From assembly GCF_001546455.1 (NCBI RefSeq), contig NZ_KQ956814.1:23244-87243 (forward strand): 64,000 nucleotides of DNA, written 5' to 3'. Below, in pieces: positions 8,646 through 18,574 of this stretch (positions are counted from its first letter, which is position 1; the number at the start of each line of letters is the position of its first letter). Source of the stretch: Gardnerella vaginalis. Lineage in GTDB: Bacteria > Actinomycetota > Actinomycetes > Actinomycetales > Bifidobacteriaceae. The position numbers and the translations under genes are program-made. The notes under the pieces were generated by a model. The model ran no database searches and was not told the DNA's origin. It saw nothing but the letters and a program-made list of their open reading frames with translations.

Positions 8646-9134
8646 ATGGTAGATAACAACAACTCCGCGGTTCTTGAGAACGAAGAAGAACTGACTAGCT
8701 ACACCACCGAAACCAACGCTGGCGCAGGCACTGGTACTTCCGCTATTGCTCCAGGCTATGGCACTGGTCGTCGTAAGGAAGCCGTTGCTCGTGTTCGCTT
8801 GGTTCCAGGTTCTGGTAAGTGGACTATTAATGGCCGCACTCTTGAGGAATACTTCCCATCTCGCTTATTGCAGCGCGAAGTTAATTCCCCAATCGTGCTT
8901 CTAAAGCTTGAAGGTAAGTTCGACGTTGTCGTTTTGGTAGACGGCGGCGGCACCACTGGTCAAGCAGGCGCAATTCGCTTGGGCGTTGCCCGCGCTTTGA
9001 ATGCTATTGACCGCGATGCAAACCGTGCTTCCCTAAAGAAGGCTGGCTTCTTGACCCGCGACTCTCGTGTTGTGGAACGCAAGAAGGCTGGTTTGCACAA
9101 GGCACGTCGTGCACCTCAGTTCTCGAAGCGTTAA
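8646..9134 (+). CDS. rpsI: 30S ribosomal protein S9 (uS9)
   Basis: 162 residues. The C-terminal domain (about 40-162) is S9: [29 protein letters not shown], and the conserved C-terminal [17 protein letters not shown] whose last Arg contacts P-site tRNA. The first 38 residues are an acidic Thr/Ala-rich extension, common in bifidobacterial S9. AAGGAG lies at 8631-8636. ATG 8646 has better spacing (9 nt) than ATG 8640 (3 nt), so 8646 is preferred. Confidence 0.96.
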   Translation: MVDNNNSAVLENEEELTSYTTETNAGAGTGTSAIAPGYGTGRRKEAVARVRLVPGSGKWTINGRTLEEYFPSRLLQREVNSPIVLLKLEGKFDVVVLVDGGGTTGQAGAIRLGVARALNAIDRDANRASLKKAGFLTRDSRVVERKKAGLHKARRAPQFSKR

Positions 9135-9155
9135 GCTGCGAAGAATTACAACTTC

Positions 9156-9188
9156 AATGGCTTCTGGCTTATGCTGGGAGCCATTTTT
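9156..9188 (+). terminator. Rho-independent terminator of rplM-rpsI
   Basis: AATGGCT (9156-9162) pairs with AGCCATT (9179-9185) and runs into TTTTT (to 9188), 22 nt after the rpsI stop. Confidence 0.75.
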
Positions 9189-9507
9189 GTTTATGCGTAA
9201 TCTAAATCAAGTTAAATGTTATTAATCGTTTGCAAGTTGTCTCTAAATCTAACATTCTAGAAAATTTTTCAGTAAATCGCACATAAATCATTACAAATAA
9301 GAACAAATAACTAACATTAGAGGATAAACCTCGCTCATAAATAGCGCAACTCGCTGCAAAGCCAAAATAGTACAGTAAATCAAGTAGATTGTGAACTGTA
9401 TCACATACCAGCATTATGATGCGTCTTTCATAGAAGATTATGCATGTAAATGTTGATGTGCCAAAGCGTAGAAGTACGTAAGGAATCTAAAGATCGAGGA
9501 GGACCAG
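9189..9507 (+). other. adhE upstream region (319 nt, no gene)
   Basis: An A/T-rich control region between the rpsI terminator and adhE. It contains the Crp-type palindrome at 9390-9405, a TATGAT that could be a -10 at 9415-9420, and a strong GAGGAGG just before the adhE ATG. No open reading frame with coding character is seen. The long leader of about 80 nt from the candidate start site could carry further control. Confidence 0.6.
9390..9405 (+). promoter_or_regulatory. Perfect Crp/GlxR-type operator TGTGA-N6-TCACA
   Basis: TGTGAACTGTATCACA at 9390-9405 fits the TGTGA-N6-TCACA consensus bound by Crp and actinobacterial GlxR with no mismatch. Its centre is about 110 nt before the adhE ATG and about 20 nt before a TATGAT hexamer at 9415-9420. 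If TATGAT is the -10, the site overlaps the -35 region and would repress. A Crp-family gene with the matching recognition helix class is at 59428. Confidence 0.7.
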
Positions 9508-12213
9508 ATGGCGCAGGCGCAAACAACGGCGCAAGAAAATGTGCTCGATGAAAAAGAGCAAGCGGCATTAGCTGCAAAACAAGAAGTTGATGAGTTAGCT
9601 AAAAAAGCAAAAGTCGCTTTAGATGAATTTGAAAAGTTAAATCAAACTCAGGTAGATAGAATCGTAGCAAAGGCCTCAATCGCAGCTTTAAACAAGCACT
9701 TAGTCTTGGCAAAAATGGCTGTTGAAGAAACAGGCCGAGGATTAGTGGAAGATAAGGCTACAAAAAACATCTTTGCATGCGAACATATTACGCATTATCT
9801 TGCAGGCCAGCGTACGGTTGGCATTATTAGAGAAGATGACGTTCTTGGAATCGACGAAATCGCTGAGCCAGTTGGCATTGTGGCGGGTGTTACACCAGTT
9901 ACAAACCCAACTTCCACAGCCATTTTTAAGTCGTTAATCGCACTTAAAACTCGTTGCCCAATTATTTTTGGCTTCCATCCATTTGCTCAAAAGTGCTCTG
10001 CAGAAGCGGCTAGGATTGTGCGCGATGCAGCAATAGAAGCGGGCGCGCCAGAAAACTGCATTCAGTGGATTGAACACCCATCAATCGAAGCTACGGGAGC
10101 TTTGATGAAGCACCCAGACGTTGCAACAATTCTTGCAACGGGAGGCCCTGGAATGGTTAAGGCTGCTTATTCTTCGGGAAAGCCAGCATTGGGCGTTGGC
10201 GCAGGAAACGCTCCAGCATACGTTGATGCAGATGTAGATATTGAGCGCGCTGCAAACGATTTGGTACTTTCAAAGCATTTTGACTACGGCATGATTTGCG
10301 CAACCGAGCAGGCGATTATTGCACATAAAGATGTGTACAATGCTTTGAAGTTAGAATTAAAGCGCCGTAAAGCTTACTTTGTAAACGAAGAAGAAAAGGC
10401 AAAGCTTGAGCAATACATGTTTGGTTGCACGTCTTACAGCGGCCAGACTCCAAAGCTTAATTCTGTTGTTCCTGGAAGGTCGCCTCAATTTATTGCGCAG
10501 CAAGCAGGATTTGAGATTCCAGAAGATGCCGTGATTCTTATTGCCGAATGCAAAGAAGTTGGCGAGATGGAGCCGCTAACAATGGAAAAGTTGGCTCCTG
10601 TTCATGCTTTGCTTAAGGCAGATAGCAAAGAACAAGGCTTTGAAATGTGCGAGAAGATGCTTGTTCACGGAGCAGGCCACACTGCTGTAATTCACACCAA
10701 TAATCAGCAGCTTGCTCGCGAATATGGCAGCCGCATGCACGCATGCCGAATCATTTGGAACTCCCCAGGATCTTTGGGCGGCGTTGGAGATATTTACAAC
10801 GCAATTGCGCCTTCTTTAACTTTGGGATGCGGTTCTTATGGTGGAAACTCTGTTTCTGGAAACGTTCAAGCAGTCAATCTTATTAATATAAAGCGCATAG
10901 CGCGAAGGAATAACAATATGCAATGGTTCAAGATTCCGGCCAAAACGTATTTTGAGCCGAATGCTGTTCGTTATTTGCGTGACATGTATGGCATTGAGCG
11001 TGCCGTTATTGTGTGCGATAAAGTGATGGAACAGCTTGGGATTATAGACAAGGTGATTGATCAGCTTCGCGCTAGAGATAATCGCGTAACGTTTAGAATT
11101 ATTGACTACGTTGAGCCAGAGCCAAGCGTTGAAACTGTTGAGCGCGGCGCGGAAATGATGCGTGAAGAGTTCCAGCCAGACACGATTATTGCTGTTGGCG
11201 GCGGTTCTCCAATGGACGCTGCAAAGATTATGTGGCTTCTTTACGAGCACCCAGAAATTTCCTTCGCAGATTTGCGCGAGAAGTTCTTTGATATTAGAAA
11301 GCGCGCGTTTAAGATTCCGCCTCTTGGTAAAAAGGCTTGCTTGATTTGCATGCCAACGTCTTCTGGAACAGGATCGGAAGTTACTCCGTTTGCTGTTATT
11401 ACAGACCATAAGACTGGCTACAAGTACCCGATTACGGATTACGCGATTACGCCTTCGGTTGCAATTGTGGATCCTGTTTTGGCGCGTACTCAGCCTAGAA
11501 AACTTGCTTGCGATTCTGGTTTTGACGCTTTGACGCACTCTATGGAAGCCTTTGCATCTGTTTATGCTAACGACTTTACGGACGCAATGGCTTTGCATGC
11601 AGCAAAGTTGATTTGGGATAATCTTAACGATTCTGTGAATGCCGAAGATTCTGAGCGCAAGATTCAAGCGCAAGAGAAGATGCATAACGCAGCTACTATG
11701 GCTGGAATGGCGTTTGGCTCTGCGTTCCTTGGAATGTGCCACGCAATGGCGCATACAATCGGAGCTTTGTGCCACGTTGTGCACGGTCACACGAATGCAA
11801 TTTTGCTGCCTTATGTAATTCGCTACAATGGTCAAATTCCACAAGAGCCTACAAGCTGGCCAAAGTACAATCGCTACATTGCTCCAGAGCGCTACCAGCA
11901 GCTTGCTAAGAATCTTGGCGTAGATCCTGGTAAAACTCCTCAGGAGGGCGTAGAGAATTTGGCGCGTGCTGTTGAAAACTACAGGGACAATCTTCTTAGC
12001 ATGGATGCCTCGTTTAAGGCGTGCGGTGTGGATGAAGAATACTATTGGTCTTTGTTGGATCAGATCGGTATGCGTGCTTACGAAGATCAGTGCGCTCCTG
12101 CAAATCCGCGTATTCCTCAAATCGAAGATATGAAGGATATTGCGATTGCAGCATATTATGGCGTTTCTCAAGAAGAAGGTCATCGTATGCGTTTAGAGCG
12201 TGAATCTAAGTGA
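9508..12213 (+). CDS. adhE: Bifunctional aldehyde-alcohol dehydrogenase
   Basis: A 901-residue fusion that reduces acetyl-CoA to acetaldehyde and then to ethanol, reoxidising two NADH per acetyl group. The N-terminal half (about 15-460) is a CoA-acylating aldehyde dehydrogenase with active-site C264 in GMICATEQA and the NAD-site segment GGPGMVKAAY. The C-terminal half (about 470-890) is an iron-dependent alcohol dehydrogenase with GGGSPMDAAK, PTSSGTGSEVTPF and the metal-binding His cluster around MCHAMAHTIGALCHVVHGH. The family forms helical spirosomes. The start ATG is preceded by GAGGAGG. It is monocistronic between a Crp-type site and its own terminator. In bifid-shunt organisms it balances redox against acetate formation. 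Confidence 0.97.
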   Translation: MAQAQTTAQENVLDEKEQAALAAKQEVDELAKKAKVALDEFEKLNQTQVDRIVAKASIAALNKHLVLAKMAVEETGRGLVEDKATKNIFACEHITHYLAGQRTVGIIREDDVLGIDEIAEPVGIVAGVTPVTNPTSTAIFKSLIALKTRCPIIFGFHPFAQKCSAEAARIVRDAAIEAGAPENCIQWIEHPSIEATGALMKHPDVATILATGGPGMVKAAYSSGKPALGVGAGNAPAYVDADVDIERAANDLVLSKHFDYGMICATEQAIIAHKDVYNALKLELKRRKAYFVNEEEKAKLEQYMFGCTSYSGQTPKLNSVVPGRSPQFIAQQAGFEIPEDAVILIAECKEVGEMEPLTMEKLAPVHALLKADSKEQGFEMCEKMLVHGAGHTAVIHTNNQQLAREYGSRMHACRIIWNSPGSLGGVGDIYNAIAPSLTLGCGSYGGNSVSGNVQAVNLINIKRIARRNNNMQWFKIPAKTYFEPNAVRYLRDMYGIERAVIVCDKVMEQLGIIDKVIDQLRARDNRVTFRIIDYVEPEPSVETVERGAEMMREEFQPDTIIAVGGGSPMDAAKIMWLLYEHPEISFADLREKFFDIRKRAFKIPPLGKKACLICMPTSSGTGSEVTPFAVITDHKTGYKYPITDYAITPSVAIVDPVLARTQPRKLACDSGFDALTHSMEAFASVYANDFTDAMALHAAKLIWDNLNDSVNAEDSERKIQAQEKMHNAATMAGMAFGSAFLGMCHAMAHTIGALCHVVHGHTNAILLPYVIRYNGQIPQEPTSWPKYNRYIAPERYQQLAKNLGVDPGKTPQEGVENLARAVENYRDNLLSMDASFKACGVDEEYYWSLLDQIGMRAYEDQCAPANPRIPQIEDMKDIAIAAYYGVSQEEGHRMRLERESK

Positions 12214-12245
12214 TTATTGAGTAATTTATTGCATATTTAGTTATA

Positions 12246-12285
12246 AATGGCAGAGGCTGCACTAGCTGTAGTTTCTGCCATTTTT
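12246..12285 (+). terminator. Rho-independent terminator of adhE
   Basis: AATGGCAGA (12246-12254) pairs with TCTGCCATT (12274-12282) and is followed by a T run to 12285. Confidence 0.8.
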
Positions 12286-12533
12286 CGTTGGAAAATAGCC
12301 GACACGCCCGATTTTTGTTAATCCAAGGTTGATGGTTTAATTACTTAGTTGCCTGTTTTTAAGGCTCGCATATTGTAATTCAAAAAAGCGAGCGCAGAAG
12401 CAGAAATCGCAGTTTTTTGTTGATTTTTGTAGGCTGCGCACTGATGTGGAATGGCCTTTAGTGTCTATTCTCCCGGTGCCCTTTAATACAGGTTGGTAAA
12501 CAGTAAACGAATCGCTAGAAAGGGCGGACGGCA
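12286..12533 (+). other. S10 operon promoter/leader region
   Basis: Together with the adhE tail, this is a 320-nt gene-free gap. GCTCGC (12364-12369) and GCGAGC (12388-12393) can form a hairpin, and several T-rich runs follow. TATTCT near 12468 is a possible -10. No ORF with coding character. E. coli controls its S10 operon here through L4; nothing specific enough is visible to claim the same. Confidence 0.35.
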
Positions 12534-12842
12534 ATGGCGGGACAGAAAATCCGCATCAGGCTTAAGTCCTATGACCATGAGGTCATCGACCAATCGGCGA
12601 AGAAAATCGTCGAGACGGTGACGAACGCGGGCGCCACAGTAGTGGGTCCGGTTCCTCTGCCGACCGAGAAGAACGTGTTTGTTGTTATCCGTTCTCCTCA
12701 CAAATATAAGGATTCTCGCGAGCATTTCGAGATGCGCACTCATAAGCGCCTCATTGACATCGTTGATCCAACGCCAAAGGCTGTGGATTCTTTGATGCAC
12801 ATTGACCTGCCTGCGGATGTAAATATCGAGATTAAGCTGTAG
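12534..12842 (+). CDS. rpsJ: 30S ribosomal protein S10 (uS10)
   Basis: 102 residues, full length. The S10/NusE fold is clear from [22 protein letters not shown] and [21 protein letters not shown]. It is part of the 30S head and also serves as NusE in transcription antitermination. First gene of the S10 cluster; 15 nt before rplC. The start ATG follows GAAAGGGCGG. Confidence 0.98.
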   Translation: MAGQKIRIRLKSYDHEVIDQSAKKIVETVTNAGATVVGPVPLPTEKNVFVVIRSPHKYKDSREHFEMRTHKRLIDIVDPTPKAVDSLMHIDLPADVNIEIKL

Positions 12843-12857
12843 GAAGGGGGGTAAATA

Positions 12858-13508
12858 ATGTCGCAAAATAAGAATCGCACTGCTTTGCTCGGCCGTAAGC
12901 TGGGCATGAGCCAGGTTTGGGATGAAAACGGCCTTTTTGTCCCCGTAACTCTGGTTGAGGTTGCTACCAACGTAGTTACCGCTGTTAAGACCGAAGAAAC
13001 TGACGGTTATTGCGCCGTACAGCTCGGTTATGGCCAGATTGATCCTACCAAGGTTACCAAGCCATTGGCTGGTCACTTTGCAAAGGCTGGCGTGACTCCT
13101 CGTCGTCACCTCGCTGAGGTGCGCACTGAAAATGCAGCAGATTACAAGCCAGGTCAGGAATTGACCGCTGAGGTATTTGCTGAAGGTGCAGAAGTCGACG
13201 TAACGGGTACTACAAAGGGTAAAGGCTTTGCTGGCACAATCAAGCGTTGGGGCTTCAAGTCTTACCGTCGTACTCACGGCTCGCACAAGAATGAACGTCG
13301 TCCAGGTTCTGTGGGCGCATGTGCAACTCCAAGCCGCATTTTGAAGGGCAAGCGTATGGCTGGTCGCATGGGTCATGTGACTTCTACTGCGCTCAACCTC
13401 ACAATCGTTTCTTCGGATGTTGAGAACGGTATTTTAGCTATCAAGGGTGCTATTCCAGGACCTAAGGGTGCTATCGTTCTAGTCCGTTCGGCAGTGAAGG
13501 GAGCCTGA
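12858..13508 (+). CDS. rplC: 50S ribosomal protein L3 (uL3)
   Basis: 216 residues. L3 nucleates 50S assembly next to the peptidyl-transferase centre. The signature [17 protein letters not shown] and the loop [14 protein letters not shown], whose Gln/Lys-rich tip reaches the active centre, are intact. Start ATG 12858 follows GGAAGGGGGG. Cotranscribed between rpsJ and rplD. Confidence 0.98.
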   Translation: MSQNKNRTALLGRKLGMSQVWDENGLFVPVTLVEVATNVVTAVKTEETDGYCAVQLGYGQIDPTKVTKPLAGHFAKAGVTPRRHLAEVRTENAADYKPGQELTAEVFAEGAEVDVTGTTKGKGFAGTIKRWGFKSYRRTHGSHKNERRPGSVGACATPSRILKGKRMAGRMGHVTSTALNLTIVSSDVENGILAIKGAIPGPKGAIVLVRSAVKGA

Positions 13509-13513
13509 TTTAA

Positions 13514-14179
13514 ATGGCAAACGTAACTCTGAACGTAACTGACACCAAGGGCAAGGCAAACGGCACTGTTGAAGCTCCTGCCGAGATTTTCGGCATCTCC
13601 AACGAAGACGTTTTGGCTCACGGCCCATTGGTTCATCAGGTCGTTATTGCTCAGCTTGCTGCTGCTCGCCAGGGTACTCACGCGGTTAAGAATCGCGCTA
13701 ACGTATCTGGTGGCGGTAAGAAGCCATGGAAGCAAAAGGGCACTGGTCGTGCTCGTCAAGGCTCCATTCGCGCTCCACAGTGGGTGCATGGTGGCGTTGT
13801 ACACGGTCCAGTTCCTCGCAAGTACGATCAGCGTACTCCAAAGAAGATGAAGGCAGCTGCTCTTCGTTATGCTCTTTCGGATCGTGCAAATGCTGGTCGC
13901 ATTGCAATTGTGGACTTTGGCATTAAGGATGTTCCATCCACCAAGGCAGCTGTTGCAGCACTTACACCAGTAACTAAGGATCAGTTCACCACCGTTGTTC
14001 TCTCTCGCGAGAACATCAACGAGTGGATGTCTGTTCGTAACATTCCTACGGTGCATGTGATCTTCGCTGATCAGCTCAACACCTACGATGTCATCACCGC
14101 TCAGTACGTCGTCTTCTCCAAGGAAGGTTTCGAAGCCTTCGTTGCAGCTAAGACCGAGCCTGAAGTTAAGGAGGCCTGA
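13514..14179 (+). CDS. rplD: 50S ribosomal protein L4 (uL4)
   Basis: 221 residues. L4 lines the exit tunnel through its extended loop, seen here as NVSGGGKKPWKQKGTGRARQGSIRAPQW. In E. coli it also represses its own operon. It lies 5 nt after rplC, and its own last codons carry the AAGGAG for rplW 5 nt on. Normal length, no anomalies. Confidence 0.98.
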   Translation: MANVTLNVTDTKGKANGTVEAPAEIFGISNEDVLAHGPLVHQVVIAQLAAARQGTHAVKNRANVSGGGKKPWKQKGTGRARQGSIRAPQWVHGGVVHGPVPRKYDQRTPKKMKAAALRYALSDRANAGRIAIVDFGIKDVPSTKAAVAALTPVTKDQFTTVVLSRENINEWMSVRNIPTVHVIFADQLNTYDVITAQYVVFSKEGFEAFVAAKTEPEVKEA

Positions 14180-14184
14180 TTTAA

Positions 14185-14481
14185 ATGGTCGCAGTCCATA
14201 ACCCAGCACATGACATCATTTTAAAGCCTGTTGTTTCCGAAAAAAGCTATGCAGCTTCCGATTGTGGCCAGTACACCTTCGTTGTAGCTCCAGATGCTAA
14301 TAAGGTTCAGATTAAGCAGGCTATCGAAGAGATCTTCAAGGTCAAGGTAACGAATGTTAATACCTTGAACCGCGCTGGCAAGCTTAAGCGCTCCCGCACC
14401 GGCTTCGGTCGTCGTGTGAATCAAAAGCGCGCTATTGTCACCGTGGCACAAGGCCAGACAATCGATATCTTTGGTAACTGA
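14185..14481 (+). CDS. rplW: 50S ribosomal protein L23 (uL23)
   Basis: 98 residues. L23 sits at the tunnel exit and docks signal recognition particle and trigger factor. Recognised from [34 protein letters not shown] and [14 protein letters not shown]. Tightly packed in the S10 cluster. Confidence 0.97.
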   Translation: MVAVHNPAHDIILKPVVSEKSYAASDCGQYTFVVAPDANKVQIKQAIEEIFKVKVTNVNTLNRAGKLKRSRTGFGRRVNQKRAIVTVAQGQTIDIFGN

Positions 14482-14515
14482 AGGCTAGCCGAGAAAAGTA
14501 AAGGAATACTACATT

Positions 14516-15346
14516 ATGGCTATCCGCGTTTATAAGCCTACGACTGCAGGACGTCGTAACGCTTCGGTTTCGGACTTCTCCGAGATTACGCGTTCCACTC
14601 CTGAAAAGTCGTTGGTACGCAAACTCAGCAAAACTGGCGGTCGTAACTCTTACGGTCGCATGACTTCCCGCCATCGCGGCGGCGGACACAAGCGTCAGTA
14701 TCGTCTCATTGACTTTAAGCGTTGGGACAAGGATGGCGTGCCAGCAAAGGTTGCTCACATTGAGTATGACCCTAATCGTTCCGCTCGCATCGCATTGTTG
14801 CATTATGCAGATGGTGAGAAGCGCTACATTATCGCTCCTGAAGGCATTTCCCAGGGAGATGTTATTGAGACTGGCGCCAAGGCTGATATTAAGCCAGGCA
14901 ACAACTTGCCTCTTAAGAACATCCCAACTGGTACCGTGGTTCACGCAATCGAGCTTCGTCCACTTGGTGGCGCAAAGATTGCACGCTCCGCAGGTGCTGC
15001 CGTTCAGCTCGTAGCTAAGGATGGCGCTTACGTTCAGTTGCGTATGCCATCTGGCGAAATTCGTAACGTGGACGCTCGTTGCCGCGCTACAATCGGCGAG
15101 GTTGGCAACTCCGACCACGCTAATATCGAGCTTGGTAAGGCAGGTCGTGCTCGTTGGCTTGGTCGCAGGCCAATCACCCGAGGCGAATCTATGAACCCTG
15201 TTGATCACCCTCATGGTGGTCGTACCCGTGGTGGTAAACCACCTGTTTCTCCATGGGGCAAGGGCGAGGTTCGTACCCGCCGTCCGAAGAAGGCTTCGAA
15301 CAAGATGATTGTTCGTCGTCGTCCGAATGGTAAGAACCGCAAGTAA
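14516..15346 (+). CDS. rplB: 50S ribosomal protein L2 (uL2)
   Basis: 276 residues. L2 is required for subunit joining and peptidyl transfer. The C-terminal signature [20 protein letters not shown] contains the conserved His ([10 protein letters not shown]) near the peptidyl-transferase centre. ATG 14516 follows AAAGGAAT. Normal length. Confidence 0.98.
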   Translation: MAIRVYKPTTAGRRNASVSDFSEITRSTPEKSLVRKLSKTGGRNSYGRMTSRHRGGGHKRQYRLIDFKRWDKDGVPAKVAHIEYDPNRSARIALLHYADGEKRYIIAPEGISQGDVIETGAKADIKPGNNLPLKNIPTGTVVHAIELRPLGGAKIARSAGAAVQLVAKDGAYVQLRMPSGEIRNVDARCRATIGEVGNSDHANIELGKAGRARWLGRRPITRGESMNPVDHPHGGRTRGGKPPVSPWGKGEVRTRRPKKASNKMIVRRRPNGKNRK

Positions 15347-15361
15347 GGGAGTGTCGAACAG

Positions 15362-15640
15362 ATGACTCGTAGCATCAAGAAGGGCCCTTTCGTCGACGCC
15401 CACTTACAGAAGAAAGTCGATGAGCAAAACGACAAGGGCACGCATAACGTCATCAAGACGTGGTCGCGTCGTTCGATGATCACTCCTGATTTCATTGGAC
15501 ACACCTTTGCCGTACACGATGGCCGCAAGCATGTGCCGGTATTCGTTACCGAAGCAATGGTTGGTCATAAGCTCGGTGAATTCGCCCCAACCAAGACCTT
15601 CAAGGGTCATGTGAAGGACGACAAGAAAGCACGCCGCTAA
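15362..15640 (+). CDS. rpsS: 30S ribosomal protein S19 (uS19)
   Basis: 92 residues. S19 in the 30S head pairs with S13. [12 protein letters not shown] at the N-terminus and [26 protein letters not shown] are diagnostic. Lies 15 nt after rplB with a GGGAG site. Confidence 0.98.
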   Translation: MTRSIKKGPFVDAHLQKKVDEQNDKGTHNVIKTWSRRSMITPDFIGHTFAVHDGRKHVPVFVTEAMVGHKLGEFAPTKTFKGHVKDDKKARR

Positions 15641-15656
15641 AGGAGAGTTAGGACAC

Positions 15657-16016
15657 ATGGAAGCTAAAGCAATCGCTCGTCACGTACGTGTGACGCCGCG
15701 CAAGGCTCGCCGCATGGTCGACCTCATCCGAGGCAAGCGTGCAAGCGAAGCTATTACCATTTTGAAGTTTGCTCCTCAAGACGCATCGTTGCCGGTGCGC
15801 AAGGTTCTTGAAAGCGCGATCGCTAATGCTCGCGTTAAGGCCGAAAAGGCTGGAGAACCATTCCGCGAGCAAGACTTGGTCATCAAGGAAACTTATGTGG
15901 ATGAGGGCGTAACGCTTAAGCGTTTCCGTGCTCGTGCACAGGGTCGCGCTGCGCGCATTAACAAGCGCACAAGCCATATCACTGTTATCGTCTCGCTTAA
16001 GGAAGGGGATCGCTAA
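15657..16016 (+). CDS. rplV: 50S ribosomal protein L22 (uL22)
   Basis: 119 residues. L22 lines the exit tunnel; its beta-hairpin is a known site of macrolide-resistance mutations. [21 protein letters not shown] and [17 protein letters not shown] are intact. AAGGAGAG precedes the ATG. Two nucleotides separate its stop from rpsC. Confidence 0.98.
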   Translation: MEAKAIARHVRVTPRKARRMVDLIRGKRASEAITILKFAPQDASLPVRKVLESAIANARVKAEKAGEPFREQDLVIKETYVDEGVTLKRFRARAQGRAARINKRTSHITVIVSLKEGDR

Positions 16017-16018
16017 AG

Positions 16019-16834
16019 ATGGGTCAGAAGATCAATCCTTTCGGCTATCGCCTGGGCATTACCGAGAATCATCGCTCTAGGTGGTTCTCCGATTCTACTA
16101 AAGCCGGCGAGCGTTACCGTGACTTCGTCCTTGAGGATGACAAGATTCGCAAGGAAATGAGCCATGACCTCGAGCGTGCAGGCGTGTCCCGCATTGTTAT
16201 CGAGCGTACCCGTGACCGCGTTCGTGTGGATATTCACACCGCTCGTCCAGGTATTATCATCGGTCGTCGTGGCGCAGAAGCCGAGCGTGTTCGTGCAAAG
16301 CTTGAGAAGCTCACTGGTAAGCAAGTACAGCTCAACATCTTTGAAGTAAAGAACGCTGCACTTGACGCTCAATTAGTTGCTCAGGGAATTGCGGAACAGT
16401 TGACTAACCGCGTTACATTCCGTCGCGCTATGCGTAAGGCACAGCAAGACGCAATGCGCGCAGGTGCCAAGGGTATCCGTATTAAGCTCTCTGGTCGCCT
16501 TGGTGGCGCCGAAATGAGCCGTTCTGAGTTCTACCGCGAAGGTCGCGTTCCACTGCAGACCTTGCGCGCCCTTATTGATTACGGCTTCTTTGAAGCTAAG
16601 ACCACTTACGGCCGTATTGGCGTAAAGGTTTGGATTTACAAGGGCGATATGACTGAGCGTGAGTTCGAAGAGCAGCAGGCTCAGCAGGGTAAGCGTGAAG
16701 GTCGCCGTGGCGATCGTCGTCCACGTCGTGGCGCACGCTCTGCCAATCAGCAGAAGGCTACCGAGGCACAGGCCGAAAAGCCAGCCGAGGCTGTAGCTGC
16801 TGAAGCTCCTGCCGCAACGGAAACGAAGGAGTGA
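16019..16834 (+). CDS. rpsC: 30S ribosomal protein S3 (uS3)
   Basis: 271 residues. The N-terminal KH domain carries [23 protein letters not shown] and the C-terminal domain [38 protein letters not shown] segments (about 125-160). S3 forms the mRNA entry tunnel and helicase with S4 and S5. The last 50 residues are an Arg-rich then Ala/Glu-rich disordered tail, as in other actinobacteria. ATG 16019 follows AAGGGGATC. Confidence 0.98.
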   Translation: MGQKINPFGYRLGITENHRSRWFSDSTKAGERYRDFVLEDDKIRKEMSHDLERAGVSRIVIERTRDRVRVDIHTARPGIIIGRRGAEAERVRAKLEKLTGKQVQLNIFEVKNAALDAQLVAQGIAEQLTNRVTFRRAMRKAQQDAMRAGAKGIRIKLSGRLGGAEMSRSEFYREGRVPLQTLRALIDYGFFEAKTTYGRIGVKVWIYKGDMTEREFEEQQAQQGKREGRRGDRRPRRGARSANQQKATEAQAEKPAEAVAAEAPAATETKE

Positions 16835-16838
16835 GCAG

Positions 16839-17258
16839 ATGCTTATCCCAAAAAGGACTAAATATCGCAAGCAGCACCGTCCTACCCGTAGCGGCATGTC
16901 TAAGGGTGGAACCGCTATCGCTTTCGGCGATTTCGGTATTCAGGCGCTGGCTCCGGCGTACATCACTAACCGTCAGATCGAGGCAGCCCGTATCGCAATG
17001 ACCCGCTATATTAAGCGTGGTGGTCGCGTGTGGATTACGGTTTTCCCTGATCGTCCATTAACCAAGCACCCGCTTGGTGCACGAATGGGTTCTGGTAAGG
17101 GCGCTCCAGAATTCTGGATTGCCAACATTCACCCAGGTCGTGTAATGTTCGAGATCGGTGGTGTTTCTGAGGACGTCGCTCGCGAGGCTTTGCGCCGCGC
17201 TATCGACAAGCTCCCAATGAAATGCCGTGTTATTGCGCGTGAAGGCGGTGACATCTGA
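16839..17258 (+). CDS. rplP: 50S ribosomal protein L16 (uL16)
   Basis: 139 residues. L16 is a late-assembly protein contacting A-site t[38 protein letters not shown] and [10 protein letters not shown] are diagnostic. Its TGA overlaps the rpmC ATG by one base (TGATG), pointing to translational coupling. Confidence 0.98.
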   Translation: MLIPKRTKYRKQHRPTRSGMSKGGTAIAFGDFGIQALAPAYITNRQIEAARIAMTRYIKRGGRVWITVFPDRPLTKHPLGARMGSGKGAPEFWIANIHPGRVMFEIGGVSEDVAREALRRAIDKLPMKCRVIAREGGDI

Positions 17259-17509
17259 TGCCAGTCGGAACTGCAGACTACACCATCAAGAATTTAAACG
17301 AGAAGACTAATGCTGAAATTGAAGGCTTCTTAAAGAAGTCTAAGGAAGAGCTTTTTAACTTGCGCTTCCAGGCAGCAACTGGTCAACTTGAAAACAGCGC
17401 TCGCCTCAAGGCGGTCAAGCACGACATAGCCAGGATGTATACTGTCCTGCGTGAGCGTGAACTCGGCATCAGCCAAGAGCCTGGCGCCACTGAGGTCAAG
17501 GAGAAGTAA
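17258..17509 (+). CDS. rpmC: 50S ribosomal protein L29 (uL29)
   Basis: 83 residues, slightly long because of a C-terminal tail. Two-helix fold recognised from [48 protein letters not shown]. Located at the tunnel exit beside L23. Coupled to rplP by a one-base overlap. Confidence 0.96.
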   Translation: MPVGTADYTIKNLNEKTNAEIEGFLKKSKEELFNLRFQAATGQLENSARLKAVKHDIARMYTVLRERELGISQEPGATEVKEK

Positions 17510-17511
17510 GC

Positions 17512-17778
17512 ATGGCTGAGAACCAAGAGCGCAACTTCCGCAAGGTTCGTCGCGGCTACGTCGTGTCCGAGGCCATGGACAAGACGATTGCCGTGGAGTT
17601 GGAGCAGCGTTCGACACACCCACTTTACGGTAAAGTCGTCCGCTCCACCCGCAAGGTCAAGGCCCATGATGAACACAATGAGGCGCATATTGGCGACCTC
17701 GTGAGTATTATGGAAACTCGTCCTTTGAGCAAGACCAAGCGTTGGCGTCTCGACTCGATTATCGAGCGCGCCAAGTAA
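17512..17778 (+). CDS. rpsQ: 30S ribosomal protein S17 (uS17)
   Basis: 88 residues. OB-fold primary-assembly protein. Diagnostic segments are [39 protein letters not shown] and the late [19 protein letters not shown] lies in the end of rpmC. It is the last gene before a 90-nt structured gap. Confidence 0.97.
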   Translation: MAENQERNFRKVRRGYVVSEAMDKTIAVELEQRSTHPLYGKVVRSTRKVKAHDEHNEAHIGDLVSIMETRPLSKTKRWRLDSIIERAK

Positions 17779-17793
17779 ACAAGTTCAGCAAGG

Positions 17794-17844
17794 CTCCGCG
17801 CTTCACCTGTGCTGCTTATTTGAGCGGTACGGGTGAGCGGGGAG
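17794..17844 (+). promoter_or_regulatory. Stem-loop between rpsQ and rplN
   Basis: CTCCGCGCTTCACC (17794-17807) can pair with GGTGAGCGGGGAG (17832-17844) with one bulge and one mismatch, giving a GC-rich stem in the only sizeable gap between S10-type and spc-type genes. No T run follows, so it is more likely a processing or regulatory element than a terminator. Confidence 0.45.
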
Positions 17845-17868
17845 AACCAGCTCGACTAAGGAGAATCA

Positions 17869-18237
17869 ATGATTCAGCAGGAAACGCGGCTTCATGTCGC
17901 CGACAACACGGGTGCTAAGGAATTGCTTGCCATCCGCGTGCTCGGTGGATCGAAGCGACGCTATGCCGGCATCGGCGACATTATCGTCGCCTCCGTTAAG
18001 GATGCTATTCCTGGCGGGTCGGTCAAGAAAGGCGACGTAGTTAAGGCTGTCGTCGTCCGTACTGTCAAGGAACATCGTCGTGTTGATGGTTCCTATATTA
18101 AGTTCGACGAGAACGCCGCTGTTATTCTCGGCTCTGGCCGTGAACCAAAGGGCACTCGTATCTTTGGACCAGTCGGTCGTGAATTGCGCGATAAGCGCTT
18201 CATGAAGATTGTGTCCCTCGCCCCGGAGGTGATCTGA
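17869..18237 (+). CDS. rplN: 50S ribosomal protein L14 (uL14)
   Basis: 122 residues, invariant length. L14 forms intersubunit bridges and is the docking site of Rsf[29 protein letters not shown] and the Arg/Gly-rich [20 protein letters not shown] are diagnostic. AAGGAG precedes the ATG. One base separates it from rplX. Confidence 0.98.
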   Translation: MIQQETRLHVADNTGAKELLAIRVLGGSKRRYAGIGDIIVASVKDAIPGGSVKKGDVVKAVVVRTVKEHRRVDGSYIKFDENAAVILGSGREPKGTRIFGPVGRELRDKRFMKIVSLAPEVI

Positions 18238-18238
18238 G

Positions 18239-18574
18239 ATGGTAGCCAAGATTAAGTCCGGCGACCAGGTAAAGGTTATCCGCGGCAAGGATCGCGGTAA
18301 GGAAGGCAAAGTACTTCGTGTACTCGCCGAAGACCGTTTGATCGTCGAGGGTGTTCAGGTTGTTAAGAAGCATGTGCGTGCTACCCAGCAGGGTCAGCAG
18401 GCAGGCATCGTCTCTGTTGAGGCTCCAATTCACCGTTCTAACGTTATGGTGATTGACCCAGAGACCAAGCAGCCAACCCGCGTGGGCGTGATTGTTAAGC
18501 AAGAAGCTCGCGACGGCAAGGTAAAGACCGTGCGCGTGCGTGTAGCTAAGAAGTCCGGAAAGGAGCTGGCATGA
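18239..18574 (+). CDS. rplX: 50S ribosomal protein L24 (uL24)
   Basis: 111 residues. A KOW-motif initiator of 50S assembly: [25 protein letters not shown] at residues 3-27. GGAGGTG in the end of rplN serves as ribosome-binding site. The stop overlaps the rplE ATG by four bases (ATGA). Confidence 0.97.
   Translation: MVAKIKSGDQVKVIRGKDRGKEGKVLRVLAEDRLIVEGVQVVKKHVRATQQGQQAGIVSVEAPIHRSNVMVIDPETKQPTRVGVIVKQEARDGKVKTVRVRVAKKSGKELA

Noticed and set aside
10816..12183. 455-codon open frame antisense to adhE
   Set aside because: The translated sequence has no family features and codon use follows from the strongly coding plus strand.
14438..15403. Long minus-strand open frame over rplB
   Set aside because: Shadow of a highly conserved ribosomal gene; no start signals.
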